Origin: Bradyrhizobium sp. AUGA SZCCT0158
GTDB lineage: Bacteria > Pseudomonadota > Alphaproteobacteria > Rhizobiales > Xanthobacteraceae
Reading direction: 5' to 3'
Assembly: GCF_018130065.1 (NCBI RefSeq)
Contig: NZ_JAFCME010000007.1
Span: 243,027 to 307,026, forward strand
Length of the DNA: 64,000 bases
In this document: piece after piece, positions 17,721 to 27,500 of the stretch
Position numbering within the stretch: position 1 is the stretch's first letter
How the letters are laid out: the number at the start of each line of letters is the position of its first letter
Translations under genes and position numbers: made by a program
Notes under the pieces: model-generated
Seen by the model: the letters and a program-made list of their open reading frames with translations, nothing else
What the model was told of the DNA's origin: nothing
Database searches by the model: none

Positions 17721-17739
17721 AAAAAGTTGGAGATTTGCA

Positions 17740-18318
17740 ATGCGCGTGAGTCGCGTCCAGGCCGCGGAAAACCGCGAAACTGTAATCAATGTCGCAAGTC
17801 GCCTTTTTCGGGAGTGCGGCTTTGACGGCATCGGCCTCAAGGATCTGATGAAGGGTGCCGGGCTGACCCAAGGCGCCTTTTACAAGCAGTTCGCGTCAAA
17901 GGAGGACTTGGCGGCTCAGGCGTCCAAGCGGGCGTTGGAGAGCGCCACTCTCCGATGGTCGGCCGCGACCGCGGCGAAACCCAAGGATCCACTCGGCGCA
18001 GTGGTTGCGTTCTACCTCAGCGCCGACCATCGCGATGAAAAGATGGACGGCTGCCCGATCGTGGCGCTCGGCTCAGATGCCGCCAGACAGGGCAGCGACG
18101 TGAAAGCGTCATTCGAAACCGGGATCAAAGACCATCTCGAAATCCTCAGCCGAATGATTGCCGAAACCAGCGGCGAGAAGCCCAAGGGCAAAGCGATGGC
18201 CATTCTCTCGACGATGGTCGGTGCGCTGATGCTATCGCGCGTCGTCAACGACCCCGATCTGGCTCAGGCCCTTCTGAAGGCGGCGGCCAAACAGGTTCGC
18301 GAAACCGCGGCCGCTTGA
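17740..18318 (+). CDS. TetR/AcrR-family repressor, divergent from the efflux operon
   Basis: 192 aa. The N-terminal HTH reads NRETVINVASRLFRECGFDGIGLKDLMKGAGLTQGAFYKQFASKEDL, typical of TetR. The ligand-binding half contains DGCPIVALGSDAARQG with a conserved-looking Cys also found in the paralogue at 23221. It is divergent from the adaptor gene across a 49-bp palindrome, so it probably represses the efflux operon and itself. The inducer is unknown. It may also lie upstream of the dehydrogenase/KAS genes in one rightward unit, since only 37 bp separate it from the next gene. Confidence 0.9.
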   Translation: MRVSRVQAAENRETVINVASRLFRECGFDGIGLKDLMKGAGLTQGAFYKQFASKEDLAAQASKRALESATLRWSAATAAKPKDPLGAVVAFYLSADHRDEKMDGCPIVALGSDAARQGSDVKASFETGIKDHLEILSRMIAETSGEKPKGKAMAILSTMVGALMLSRVVNDPDLAQALLKAAAKQVRETAAA

Positions 18319-18355
18319 GAGCTAGTTAATCCTGTAAATTCATGGAGGACACGAA

Positions 18356-19516
18356 ATGCGCAAATCCGGGATCCACACCTTTCCAGCAATCGATCGTGTC
18401 GTTTATGGCAAAGCTGCGGCGGACGCTTTGAACGACGAGGCGGTGCGACTGGATGCCAAGCGCATCTTCCTCATCGTCAGTCGAACCTTGAACACCAAGA
18501 CCGATGAGATCGAGAAGATTCGTCGTGCTCTTGGCGACAAACATGTGGCGACCTTTGATGGAATTGCGCAGCATACGACGCGCAAGCAAGCTGCCGAGGT
18601 GGCCCGTCAAGCTAATGACGCAGAAGCTGATCTAATCGTGGCTGTCGGGGGAGGTTCTGCTATCGATCTCGCCAAGATAGTCATCATGGCGATGGAACAT
18701 GATATCCGCGATGAAGCGGGTTTCGATCCATTTCCCATGGGCCCGGGCGTAAACATCTCTCCGTTCCTTTCGCCCACAGTCCGACAGATCGCAATACCGT
18801 CCACGCTGAATGGCGGCGAATACAATGCAGCAGCACTCGTCACGGACGAGCGCCATAAGTTGAAGCAGATATTCTTCCATCCCCAAATGATGCCACTGGC
18901 GATTATCCTCGACCCTGCCCTCACCCTTCAAACGCCATCGAACCTTTGGATGGGATCGGGAACACGCTCGATGGATCACGGTATCGAAGCGTTATGCTCA
19001 CCTGCCGGCACCCCGTTAGCTGACGAAGTCGTCTTGGCGGGCATCCGCATTCTGCGTGAGGGAATGCTCCAGACTTTGCAGCAACCTGATGACCTGGAGG
19101 CTCGTCGACTATCTCAATATGGCTCATGGCTCGCGGCTTACGGCCTACAGGCACGCGTCCCTATGGGAGCAAGCCACGGCATTGGCCATGTGCTTGGAGG
19201 CACCTTCGACGTTCCCCACTACTATTGCACACCTGTCATCATGCCGAGCCTTCTCCGCTACAACAAACCATTTACCGAGGATGCGCAGAAGCGGTTGGCG
19301 ACCGCTCTTGGCGCCCCGGGTGGGGACGCCGCAGACGCATTTGCAGGATTCACAAAAGCACTTGGACTACCTGGCCGCCTCGCTGACGTCGGCATCGGTG
19401 AAGACAAATTCGATCAGATCAGCAAGATCGCAATCAATCATCGCTTCATACAGGCCAATCCGCGGCCTTTCAGAAACGAAGCCGAGATCATCGATCTGCT
19501 GCGAATGGCCGCTTAG
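18356..19516 (+). CDS. Iron-containing alcohol dehydrogenase / maleylacetate reductase-like
   Basis: 386 aa of the group III (iron-type) dehydrogenase superfamily. The NAD(P)-binding motif VAVGGGSAIDLAK lies at about residues 95-107. The metal-ligand region includes MDHGIEALCS and MGASHGIGHVLGG, with the expected His residues. The VYGKAA start and short domain spacing are closest to maleylacetate reductases, which close the lower pathway of chloroaromatic and resorcinol degradation, but other alcohols are possible. It starts 37 bp after the TetR gene and precedes a KAS II gene by 43 bp, suggesting an operon. No ring-cleavage dioxygenase is nearby to fix the substrate. Confidence 0.82.
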   Translation: MRKSGIHTFPAIDRVVYGKAAADALNDEAVRLDAKRIFLIVSRTLNTKTDEIEKIRRALGDKHVATFDGIAQHTTRKQAAEVARQANDAEADLIVAVGGGSAIDLAKIVIMAMEHDIRDEAGFDPFPMGPGVNISPFLSPTVRQIAIPSTLNGGEYNAAALVTDERHKLKQIFFHPQMMPLAIILDPALTLQTPSNLWMGSGTRSMDHGIEALCSPAGTPLADEVVLAGIRILREGMLQTLQQPDDLEARRLSQYGSWLAAYGLQARVPMGASHGIGHVLGGTFDVPHYYCTPVIMPSLLRYNKPFTEDAQKRLATALGAPGGDAADAFAGFTKALGLPGRLADVGIGEDKFDQISKIAINHRFIQANPRPFRNEAEIIDLLRMAA

Positions 19517-19559
19517 CTGCCATCAGCGACGATGGGCCAAGATTGGAAGGTAACTGATT

Positions 19560-20822
19560 ATGCGTCGTGTCGTCGTTACGGGGTTGGGACTGGTATCACC
19601 GCTGGGTTGCGGCAGTGAGTTGGGTTGGTCCCGCCTGCTTGCGGGCCGCTCAGGGCTGGCTACCCTTCCCGAATGGGCGGCTACCCTTCCCGCGCGGGTC
19701 GCTGGAATCGTGCCGATAAAAGCCGACGATCCGGGTGGCGGCTTCGATCCGGATCTGGTCGTTGCTCCCAAGGATCAGCGGAGGATGGATCGCTTCATCC
19801 TGTTCGCACTGGTCGCCACGGCCGAGGCCATTGCACAAGCGGCATGGACGCCTTCCGACGCACACTCGCTCGAGCGCACGGCGACCATCATCGCGTCGGG
19901 TATCGGAGGCTTTCCGGCAATCGTCGAGGCAGTTCGCACCACCGATCAGCGCGGGATCAAGCGTCTCTCGCCCTTCACCGTGCCGTCCTTTCTCGCAAAC
20001 CTCGCGGCCGGTCATATTTCCATCCGCTACGGCTTCAAGGGTCCCATCGGTACGCCCGTTACTGCTTGCGCCGCGAGCGTGCAGGCGATCGGCGATGCCG
20101 CACGCCTCATTCGAACCGGCGAAGCGGACATCGCGATTTGCGGCGGATCGGAGGCCTGCATCGATCTCGTAAGCCTCGGTGGCTTCGCCGCTGCCCGCGC
20201 CCTTTCGACCGGCTTCAACGAAACCCCAGCGTGTGCGTCCCGGCCCTTCGACCGCGACCGCGACGGCTTCGTCATGGGTGAAGGTGCCGGTATCCTCGTC
20301 ATCGAAGAGCTGGAACACGCACTCCGCCGCGGAGCCCAACCGATCGCCGAAATCGTCGGCTATGGCACGACTGCGGATGCCTACCACATCACGTCAGGGC
20401 CCGAGGACGGCGACGGCGCGCGACGTGCGATGGCAGGCGCCTTGCGGCAGGCCGGCCTCGAGCCCGGTGATATCCAGCATCTCAACGCCCATTCCACTTC
20501 GACGCCGGTTGGCGACGCTTCCGAACTTGAAGCGATCAAAGCCGTGTTCGGCCGCGACGGTAAAATTGCCGTGAGCGCTACCAAATCGGCGACTGGTCAT
20601 CTGCTCGGCGCAGCCGGGGGAGCGGAAGCGATCTTCACGATCCTCGCGTTACGCGACCAGGTCGCGCCGCCCACTCTCAATCTCGAAAACGGTGACGCGG
20701 CCGCGGAAGGCGTCGACCTCGTCGCCCATGAGGCCAGGCGCATGACGATAGAGCATGCGATTTCGAATGGATTCGGCTTCGGAGGCGTCAACGCCAGCGT
20801 CATCTTTCGACGTTGGCAATGA
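19560..20822 (+). CDS. Beta-ketoacyl-ACP synthase II (FabF-type), orphan copy
   Basis: 420-aa ketosynthase with the complete Cys-His-His triad: Cys170 in TACAASVQAIGD, His311 in LNAHSTSTPVGD and His347 in KSATGHLLGAAGG. FGFGGVNAS closes the fold. It performs decarboxylative Claisen condensation of acyl and malonyl units. The gene is away from any ACP, malonyl transferase or fab genes, next to an iron-type dehydrogenase, so it may serve a special lipid or a small polyketide-like product rather than bulk fatty-acid synthesis. A 13-base tandem duplication (GCTACCCTTCCCG twice, around 19658-19690) lies near the 5' end and stays in frame. Confidence 0.88.
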   Translation: MRRVVVTGLGLVSPLGCGSELGWSRLLAGRSGLATLPEWAATLPARVAGIVPIKADDPGGGFDPDLVVAPKDQRRMDRFILFALVATAEAIAQAAWTPSDAHSLERTATIIASGIGGFPAIVEAVRTTDQRGIKRLSPFTVPSFLANLAAGHISIRYGFKGPIGTPVTACAASVQAIGDAARLIRTGEADIAICGGSEACIDLVSLGGFAAARALSTGFNETPACASRPFDRDRDGFVMGEGAGILVIEELEHALRRGAQPIAEIVGYGTTADAYHITSGPEDGDGARRAMAGALRQAGLEPGDIQHLNAHSTSTPVGDASELEAIKAVFGRDGKIAVSATKSATGHLLGAAGGAEAIFTILALRDQVAPPTLNLENGDAAAEGVDLVAHEARRMTIEHAISNGFGFGGVNASVIFRRWQ

Positions 20823-21008
20823 AAGAGAACCGATAGCTCCGAACCCGATGCCGCATAACACGTCCAGGCTGGTTGTCGTGCAAAATCGGCCCGGGATAGC
20901 GGGGGAAGTACTCGTGTTCCAGCGGCGCGCTCCGAAATGGCCACTCTTATCGCGCAAATGTCCGATTTGCTCGCGCCAATCAGTGGGCGACGACGACCAA
21001 CTTCGCCG

Positions 21009-21782
21009 TCAGGCCCGATAACGCGCGGCGGGCTTGGAGTTGCCGAAGCCTGCCGCCAAAACGCCGCGCGCCTTCTCAAAGGCGTCCCACGCCGCCACAT
21101 CGGGCACCGGCGGAATTGTCACCAATTCCTTGCGATCGAAGCCGACCAGGGCCGCATCCACGAGATCTTCAACCTCCATGACATTGGGCACCTTGCTGGC
21201 GTCGCCACCAGCTCGTTCGTAAATCTCGGTGCGCGTGGCCGCAGGCAGCACGGCCTGCACATAGACGCCCTTCGACGCGACTTCGGCGGCAAGGCCTTGC
21301 GACAGCGTCATCAGGTATGACTTGGTCGCCGGGTAGATGCCCCGGGAGTATTCGGGGAGCAGAGCCAGCACCGACGCGATGTTGATGATCGCGCCCTTGC
21401 CGCGTTCAACCATGCCGCCGACGACGGCGGACGCGAGCAACGTCGGCGCGACCACGTTCAGCCGTAGCAGATCGTCCATCCTGACTGGATCGGCGGTCGC
21501 GAAATCACCGATCAACGCCGCGCCTGCATTGTTGACGAGGATGTCGATGGGCGGGTCGGAGCGGAGGCGCCGGAGAACCGGTTCGAGTTGGGAGCCGTCG
21601 ATCAGGTCGGCCGTGATGACTTCGACCGCAACGCCATGCGCATTGCGCAGTTCGGTGGCGAGGGCGTTGAGCCTGTCGGTCGCGCGAGCGACGAGCACGA
21701 GATCGTGGCCGCGTGCGGCCAGGCGGCGTGCGTAAACTACGCCGATGCCGCTCGAAGCGCCGGTAACGAGTGCGATGGTCAT
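21009..21782 (-). CDS. SDR family oxidoreductase (classical)
   Basis: 257 aa with TGASSGIGVVYARRLAARG (NAD(P)-binding), NNAGAAL, the catalytic Ser in IINIASVLALLPEYS and a classical Tyr-x3-Lys in YPATKSYLMTLSQ. This is the DltE/short-chain type acting on unknown substrates. The C-terminal WDAFEKARGVLAAGF helps mark it as a subgroup often annotated only as SDR. It ends convergently with the KAS gene (186 bp between, no clear terminator) and is the last of three leftward genes with the YciI-like protein and another SDR. Confidence 0.88.
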   Translation of the reverse strand: MTIALVTGASSGIGVVYARRLAARGHDLVLVARATDRLNALATELRNAHGVAVEVITADLIDGSQLEPVLRRLRSDPPIDILVNNAGAALIGDFATADPVRMDDLLRLNVVAPTLLASAVVGGMVERGKGAIINIASVLALLPEYSRGIYPATKSYLMTLSQGLAAEVASKGVYVQAVLPAATRTEIYERAGGDASKVPNVMEVEDLVDAALVGFDRKELVTIPPVPDVAAWDAFEKARGVLAAGFGNSKPAARYRA

Positions 21783-21861
21783 GGATGTTGTCCTGAATGA
21801 ATTTCGAGCATCGGGATGCCCTGCCGGGGATCGGTGGTGACAAATCGTCGGAGCGGCACGG

Positions 21862-22158
21862 TTAGCCGCGCGCCTTCAGATGAAGCATCGGGTGATGCTC
21901 ATAGTGACCGGCGCCGTTCTTCACGATGGGGTCTTCCGAGGTGATCGCCTTGATGTCTTGGTCATCGGCGATCTGATAGAGCGACACGCCGTAACCGCCA
22001 CTCGGGTCCATGACAGGGCCATGCGCGACGATCTGTCCCTTTTCGAGCAGGTCATCCAGGAACGCGCCGTGCTGCTTCATCCATGCTTTCTCGTCGGCGG
22101 TCATGGTCGCGAGAAAATCAGCGCGCGGCGGAATGTACTTGCACAAATAGTACTTCAT
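21862..22158 (-). CDS. YciI-like (YCII domain) small protein
   Basis: 98 aa, MKYYLCKYIPPRADFLATMT at the start, then MKQHGAFLDDLLEKGQIVAHGPVMDPSGGYGVSLYQ. The ferredoxin-like fold and His/Asp pattern are of the YCII family, whose members are small hydrolases, dehydrochlorinase-like enzymes or subunits of unknown role. It lies between two SDR genes on the same strand. Function in this setting is unknown. Confidence 0.82.
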   Translation of the reverse strand: MKYYLCKYIPPRADFLATMTADEKAWMKQHGAFLDDLLEKGQIVAHGPVMDPSGGYGVSLYQIADDQDIKAITSEDPIVKNGAGHYEHHPMLHLKARG

Positions 22159-22218
22159 GGGTCGCTCCTCGGTGAAAGAGACATGTCTGCTTGCTTGGAG
22201 ATCTCTCGATTTCAGGGA

Positions 22219-23052
22219 TCAATCAGCCACGCCCATCTGCTTGCGAAAACTCTTCTCGAAAGTCTTTTCGGGAACAAAGCGCCGCATCAGGCGGAGACGG
22301 CCCGCCACTTTTCCGGGCGTGTACCGAATGCTCGGCTGTTTTTCGGTGGCAGCCTGCACTACCTTGTCCGCCACGGCTTCCACGGGATCGCCGGCCGCGA
22401 TGCCGTTGCGCCAGGTCGCGTTCATGGCCGTGCGTCCTTTGTCGTAGACGTTTATGATCCGATCGGGCTTGTCGCCGTTCTCTTCCAGCGCGGTGCGGGT
22501 GAAGACTGGCTCGACCAGCGAGACACGAATGCCGAATGTTCGCAGTTCGTGATCGAGCGATTCGGAATAGCCTTCGACGGCGTGCTTGGTGGCGTTGTAG
22601 AGCGCTGTATATGGTCCAGGCAGGAAGCCGGCCACGGAACTGATGTTGATGATCCGGCCCCGGCCCTGCTTGCGCATGATGGGCAGCACTTCAGTGGTGG
22701 TGCGAAGGATGCCGAAGACGTTGATGTCGAACAGGCTCTGGGCTTGATCGAGAGATGATTCCTCGGCGGCGCCGATCAAGCTACGGCCGGCATTGTTCAC
22801 GAGCACGTCGATCCGGCCTGCAAGCCCAACGACATCCTTGATCAGTTGCTTGACCGACTGATCATCGGTGACATCGCAGCGGAGCATATGAATGCCCTGC
22901 CGCACCTCGTCGGGCGCGGCCTGACGACTGGTGCCGAACACCCGATATCCCGCGCGGATCAGGGCAAGTCCGGCCGCAAGCCCGATGCCCCCGGAAGCGC
23001 CCGTGATCAGAGCGACCTTTTCTTCCGCTGTGCGCGATTGTGCCTGTGCCAT
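22219..23052 (-). CDS. SDR family oxidoreductase, divergent from a TetR gene
   Basis: 277 aa starting MAQAQSRTAEEKVALITGAS. It has ITGASGGIGLAAGLALIRAG, NNAGRSLIG, the catalytic Ser in IINISSVAGFLPGP and YNATKHAVEGYSES with intact YxxxK. This is the retinol-dehydrogenase-like/17-beta-HSD-like SDR group with a longer C-terminus. The start at 23052 has AAGGGA seven bases upstream; the frame could extend to 23079 but would run into operator 1. Two tandem palindromes (23079-23127) lie between it and the TetR gene at 23221, so it is very probably the repressor's target, together with the YciI-like and second SDR genes. Confidence 0.88.
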   Translation of the reverse strand: MAQAQSRTAEEKVALITGASGGIGLAAGLALIRAGYRVFGTSRQAAPDEVRQGIHMLRCDVTDDQSVKQLIKDVVGLAGRIDVLVNNAGRSLIGAAEESSLDQAQSLFDINVFGILRTTTEVLPIMRKQGRGRIINISSVAGFLPGPYTALYNATKHAVEGYSESLDHELRTFGIRVSLVEPVFTRTALEENGDKPDRIINVYDKGRTAMNATWRNGIAAGDPVEAVADKVVQAATEKQPSIRYTPGKVAGRLRLMRRFVPEKTFEKSFRKQMGVAD

Positions 23053-23078
23053 CTCGAATTCCCTTGTCAGCGCCGCCA

Positions 23079-23127
23079 ATGATTATGTTCGTAATCATCG
23101 CTTATTTATGATTATGTATGTAATCAT
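23079..23127. promoter_or_regulatory. Twin 20-bp palindromes, probable TetR operators
   Basis: Two copies of ATGATTA-N6-TAATCAT lie at 23079-23098 and 23108-23127. All 7-base arms are perfect, and the centres are 29 bp apart (about three helical turns, so on the same DNA face). They stand between the leftward SDR and the rightward TetR gene. Two identical sites argue for cooperative binding of two repressor dimers. Confidence 0.75.
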
Positions 23128-23220
23128 TGTCAAGGGCCTCTTGGACGACAGTTCGGGCCCCGCTGAAAGAGGTCATGCCGGCGTTATGCCTCGGCCGTCG
23201 CCATCGGAAGGAAAGGGCTC

Positions 23221-23814
23221 GTGAAAGTCAGCAAGGAAGCGGTCGAGCAGAATCGCGAGCGGGTGATCGCGACCGCCGCAAGGCTGTTCCGGGAACGTGG
23301 GATCGACGGTATCGGGCTTGTCGACTTGACGAGGGCTGCCGGGCTCACTCCCGGAGGCTTCTACCGGCAGTTCAAGTCAAAGGACGACCTCATCGTTCAG
23401 GCGGTCAAGCGGGCCTACGAGGATATGAGCGAGGATATCGCGGGCCGTATCGCAGCGAGCGATGATCCGCTGGAGACCCTCGTGCGTCATTACGTGTCGG
23501 ACTACCACCGCGATGATCCGGGGCAAGGGTGCGGCCTTGCAGCAATGGCTGCCGACGCGGCACGTCACGACGATCCGGCGCTGCGGGAGTGCTTCGGCAG
23601 CATCGTCAGCAACTATATCGGGCTTCTAACCAAGCTCGTGCCAGGAAGCAGTGCAAAAGCGAAGCGGAGCGCGGCGATAGCGGCGCTCGCCGAGATGATC
23701 GGATCGATTGTCCTCTCCCGCGTGGTGCCAGATCCCGCACTATCGGATGAGATCATCGACACGGTCTCGAATGATCTGGTGAAACGCCATGCGAAATCTG
23801 CTCGAACTGTTTGA
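23221..23814 (+). CDS. TetR/AcrR-family repressor, paralogue of 17740-18318
   Basis: 197 aa with a GTG start and GGAAGGAAAGG upstream. The HTH reads NRERVIATAARLFRERGIDGIGLVDLTRAAGLTPGGFYRQFKSKDDL. The ligand domain has QGCGLAAMAADAARH, aligning with DGCPIVALGSDAARQ of the other TetR. The conserved Cys may sense electrophiles, which would suit a regulator of reductases, but that is inference. Divergent from the SDR at 22219-23052 across twin palindromes. Confidence 0.9.
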   Translation: MKVSKEAVEQNRERVIATAARLFRERGIDGIGLVDLTRAAGLTPGGFYRQFKSKDDLIVQAVKRAYEDMSEDIAGRIAASDDPLETLVRHYVSDYHRDDPGQGCGLAAMAADAARHDDPALRECFGSIVSNYIGLLTKLVPGSSAKAKRSAAIAALAEMIGSIVLSRVVPDPALSDEIIDTVSNDLVKRHAKSARTV

Positions 23815-24084
23815 TGAGCCGATCGGCGCCGCCTCCGACCCGCCGACGCACCTTCTGGGCCATCCGTTGAAATTGCGCTCGCTTGGATATCCACCGCCCC
23901 CTTTGAAATCACTTCCCCTCTGCGCTTGGCCCTGGGAACCGTTGCGAAGCAACTAATTAGACTAGTAGATTAGGCCAGGCCTCGTTGCGAGCGGCCGCTT
24001 TGCGCCATGAGCGGCCAGTCGCAAATCGAATAATAACGATGTCTGCTTTTCACTCAGAAGCGGCCATCGCCCGCCAGATTAGCC

Positions 24085-24552
24085 ATGTCCGAAAAGTGCC
24101 AAACTCAGGGCGTCCGAAAAGCGGCAGCCGAAGAGCGCGGGATAGCGATCGATCAAATCGTAAAAGTGATGGTATCAGCAGCTTGCATCCGTGTGGATGC
24201 GGGAAATATCAAGCGAAAGCAGCGAACCATCGACATTCCTTGGTCACCTAAGCCAAAAGGCGTTGCCACCATCACGCGCGCGCCGGGCCATACCGACGAA
24301 AAACTTGTGAAGTCCGTCGCCCGGGCTCACGCGTGGCTGGCAGACCTAACCGCGGGTCGGTACGCCTGCGTTGAAGACCTTGCTGCGGCGGCCAACATCA
24401 GTCCAAAAGTGGTTCGGCAAGGCCTGCGATTAGCGTTCCTGCCGCCAGAATTGACCATGAGCGTCCTGAATGGCGAGGCCACAATGGCTCTAAAGGACAT
24501 TCCCAAAACGCTGCCGTTACCTTGGGCCGTACAGCGGGAGGTGATCGGCTGA
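24085..24552 (+). pseudogene. C-terminal remnant of a large serine recombinase
   Basis: 155 codons resembling only the C-terminal tail of large serine recombinases found in Bradyrhizobium: LVKSVARAHAWLADLTAGRYACVEDLAAAANISPKVVRQGLRLAFLPPEL, then NGEATMALKDIPKTLPLPWAVQRE. The catalytic resolvase domain with its Ser nucleophile and the recombinase zinc region are absent, and the 270 bp upstream do not encode them. Most likely a decayed integrase of a former mobile element. A stand-alone small DNA-binding protein from this tail is possible but less likely. It stops at the first of two direct repeats (24553-24577). Confidence 0.6.
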
Positions 24553-24577
24553 ATTCGTCGATCGAATGCTATGGAAA
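24553..24577 (+). repeat. Direct repeat DR1 flanking the Mfd-like gene
   Basis: 25-bp sequence with a palindromic core ATTCG-TCGAT-CGAAT followed by GCTATGGAA. It matches 28054-28078 at 22 of 25 positions in the same orientation. It begins immediately after the recombinase remnant stop codon and ends 13 bp before the Mfd-like gene. Confidence 0.6.
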
Positions 24578-24590
24578 CGGTTCTAGCCAA

Positions 24591-27500
24591 CTACTCGTCC
24601 AGCAACTCAAGGAAGTCGCTTATTCGTTCGAACGGCTTCGCATTGCGATTGCCGATATAGATCACGCGATCGCCATCGCGCTCCAGTGACTTCGCTCTCG
24701 ACTTGCGAAGCCGACCAGGGAGGAAGGTCGCCGCAACAGCCTCGGGGCCGACGTCGAGCCTCATAATGCCGCGCCGCTTGCAATCTAGCCTGAGCCTCGC
24801 CGCAGCGAAAAACTCGCGCGCGGCCGGCGGCAGCCTGCCGAAACGACGTGCGGTTTCGTCCTCCAAATCGTCGAGATCATCCTCGGTGCGGCATCTGGCA
24901 ATACGGCCGTAGATTTCCAGGCGAACAGCGTCCGACTGTACGTAGCCCGTGGGCAGCATATCGGCGATCGGCAGGTTCAGATCAGGCACCCACAGTTCGG
25001 CGCCACCGTCGGCGCCCTTCTCCGACGCCCGCTTGAGAAGATGGCTATAGAGCATTGGCCCGAATACCTGCAGATGGCCAGACTGCTGTTCGGAGAAGAG
25101 GTCTCCGGCGCCCCGCAGATCCAGATCACGCTCGCTAATGGCAAAGCCGGCGCCGGGCTTGCTGAACTGCTCCAGCACGGCCAAACGCTTCTCGGATTGT
25201 TCGGAGTTCGACTCGTTTAACAAATACGCGAAAGCACGCGTGCCGCCCCGTCCGACGCGGCCTCTTAGCTGATGAAGCTGCGACAGACCAAACTTCTCCG
25301 GCCAGCAGATGACGATGGTGTTCGCCCGGGGGATGTCGAGGCCGCTCTCCACGATATTGGTCGCGAGGAGCACGTCCGCTTCACCGTCGACGAAGCTCAT
25401 CATTCGATCGTCAATATCCTCGGCAGGCAACCGGCCATGGAGACATACGATGCGAAGGTCTGGAGCCGTCAACTTCACCCTTGCCAGCATCGGCTCCAGA
25501 TCCTGGATACGGGGGCAAATCAGAAAACTCTGCCCGTGGCGTCTCTGCTCACGAAGCAAAGCCGCGGCGATCGCGGCGTCCGACAGCGGAGCAACCCTGG
25601 TGACGATAGGCAGCCGGTGAACCGGCGGCGTCGCAATAATGCTCAGGTCCCGGAATCCTGCAAGACCCGCCGCCAGCGTGCGCGGTATCGGCGTGGCGCT
25701 CATCCAAAGGGCATGAACGCCCTTCGCAAGGCCTGAAAGTTTCGCCTTCTCCGCCGCACCAAAATGCTGCTCCTCGTCGATGATGACGAGGCCGAGGTCG
25801 GCAAATTTCACGTCGGTCGAGGCGAGAGCCTGTGTGCCGACAACGACTTTCAGTTTGCCGCGGCGGAGTTTTTCTTTCGTATCTCGTATCTCCGCTGCCG
25901 TTGCTGCCCGCGACAAATTCGCCACTTCGATTCCGAGCGGACCGAACCGCTTGCGAAACGTCTCGACATGCTGTCTGGCGAGGACGGTGGTCGGAACCGC
26001 AACAGCGACCTGTTTTCCTGACAGCGCGACAGCCGCCGCCGCCCGCAAGGCGACCTCAGTTTTGCCGAAGCCGACATCACCACAGACCACCCGGTCCATC
26101 GGGTGACCAGCCGCCAGATCGTCCAGCACGTCCCGGATCGCCTTGGCCTGATCAGGTGTCGTGAACCAGGGAAAGCGCGCGACGAATCTTTCATAGGCCG
26201 CCCCTGGAGCGACCAGCTTGGGAGCACGCCGGCGCCGTCGTTGGGCGATATGTTTCGCAAGCTGTTTGGCCGCTGCTTCGATTTCCTGCTCGGCCTCGCC
26301 ACGTCTGTTCCACCACGAGCTGCCATCGGCCTTGTCTAACGTGAGCTTACCGGGCTCTACGGCGTACGGCCAGATCAAGGCGAGATCGGCAGGCGGAACA
26401 AGTGCAGCATCGTCGCCGGCGAATTCGAGCCTGATCATCTCGCGCTTTGTACCGTTGCCCATGTCGATGGTCTGCAAACGATCAAGTAAAGCCAAGCCAC
26501 GCTGGAGATGAACGACGGCCGCGCCGCGCTCGGGAATATCCGGGTGATTGAAGGCGGCTGTCCAGGCTTTGGCCATCGGTTGCGGATGATGGGCACGGCT
26601 ACCGAGCACGTCAGACGCGGTCACAACCAAGGTCTGCTTTTTCCCGGGAGCGAAAAAACCCGCGTCGAAGTCGGCCAACAGCGCGCCCTCGCGTCTTCTG
26701 GCCTCCGCCGCCTCGTCCCAATTGGCGAAACGGTCCGCCCTGACCCCACTCATGCGCTCCATCGCGCGCAGATCGTCTTCGACCGCGGCGACGAAGAGCA
26801 AACGAGATCCGGCGCGTTCCGCATTGGCCACGAACGCGCGAAGAGCTTTCCTCGGCGCCGCGACTTTCGAGAAGTCGGGCGTGGCCACAAACGCCTTTTT
26901 AGCAGGAAGCACACTCATGCGCTTCTTCAGCTTCTTCCAATCCCCTCGCCCCAGATACTCGCGTTCCGAATCCCTGCGGCCAGCTGCCTCCTCGATCGTA
27001 CTCAGCCAGCTGTCAGCGTGAACAGGTACTTTTGCATCAACGATCCATCGTGCCCGATCGCAATAGTCCGGGAAGGTAGCCCGCAGCGCCCGGCTACCGC
27101 CCAGCGCGAGGCGTTCCGACATCGGATCGATAATCAGTTCCTTGAAATCGGATATGACGTCATGCTCATTCGGATCGACGGCAACAATTCTGCGAATCGC
27201 ACCGCCGGAATGCTCGATCCGGTACGGCCCGAGAGCACCGGCCGGGAAGATCTCGAATGTCGCGCCGTGAAACAGCACGGTGCCCGGATATTCTGCCTCT
27301 TCGTCGAGATCGTAGCCCAATTGTTCCATGCGGTCCTTGAGGTCCCGCTCGGCATACGACGCTTGCACTTTCAGGCTCAGGCTGATGCGCGACCAACTCG
27401 CCGGCAAAGGCAGCCGCTCCATGATTGCCTCTGCCGTCGAGACCAGCAGAATCGGCTTCTTTCTTCTGGCAAGACGGCGCAAGACCGAACACCGCCTGCC

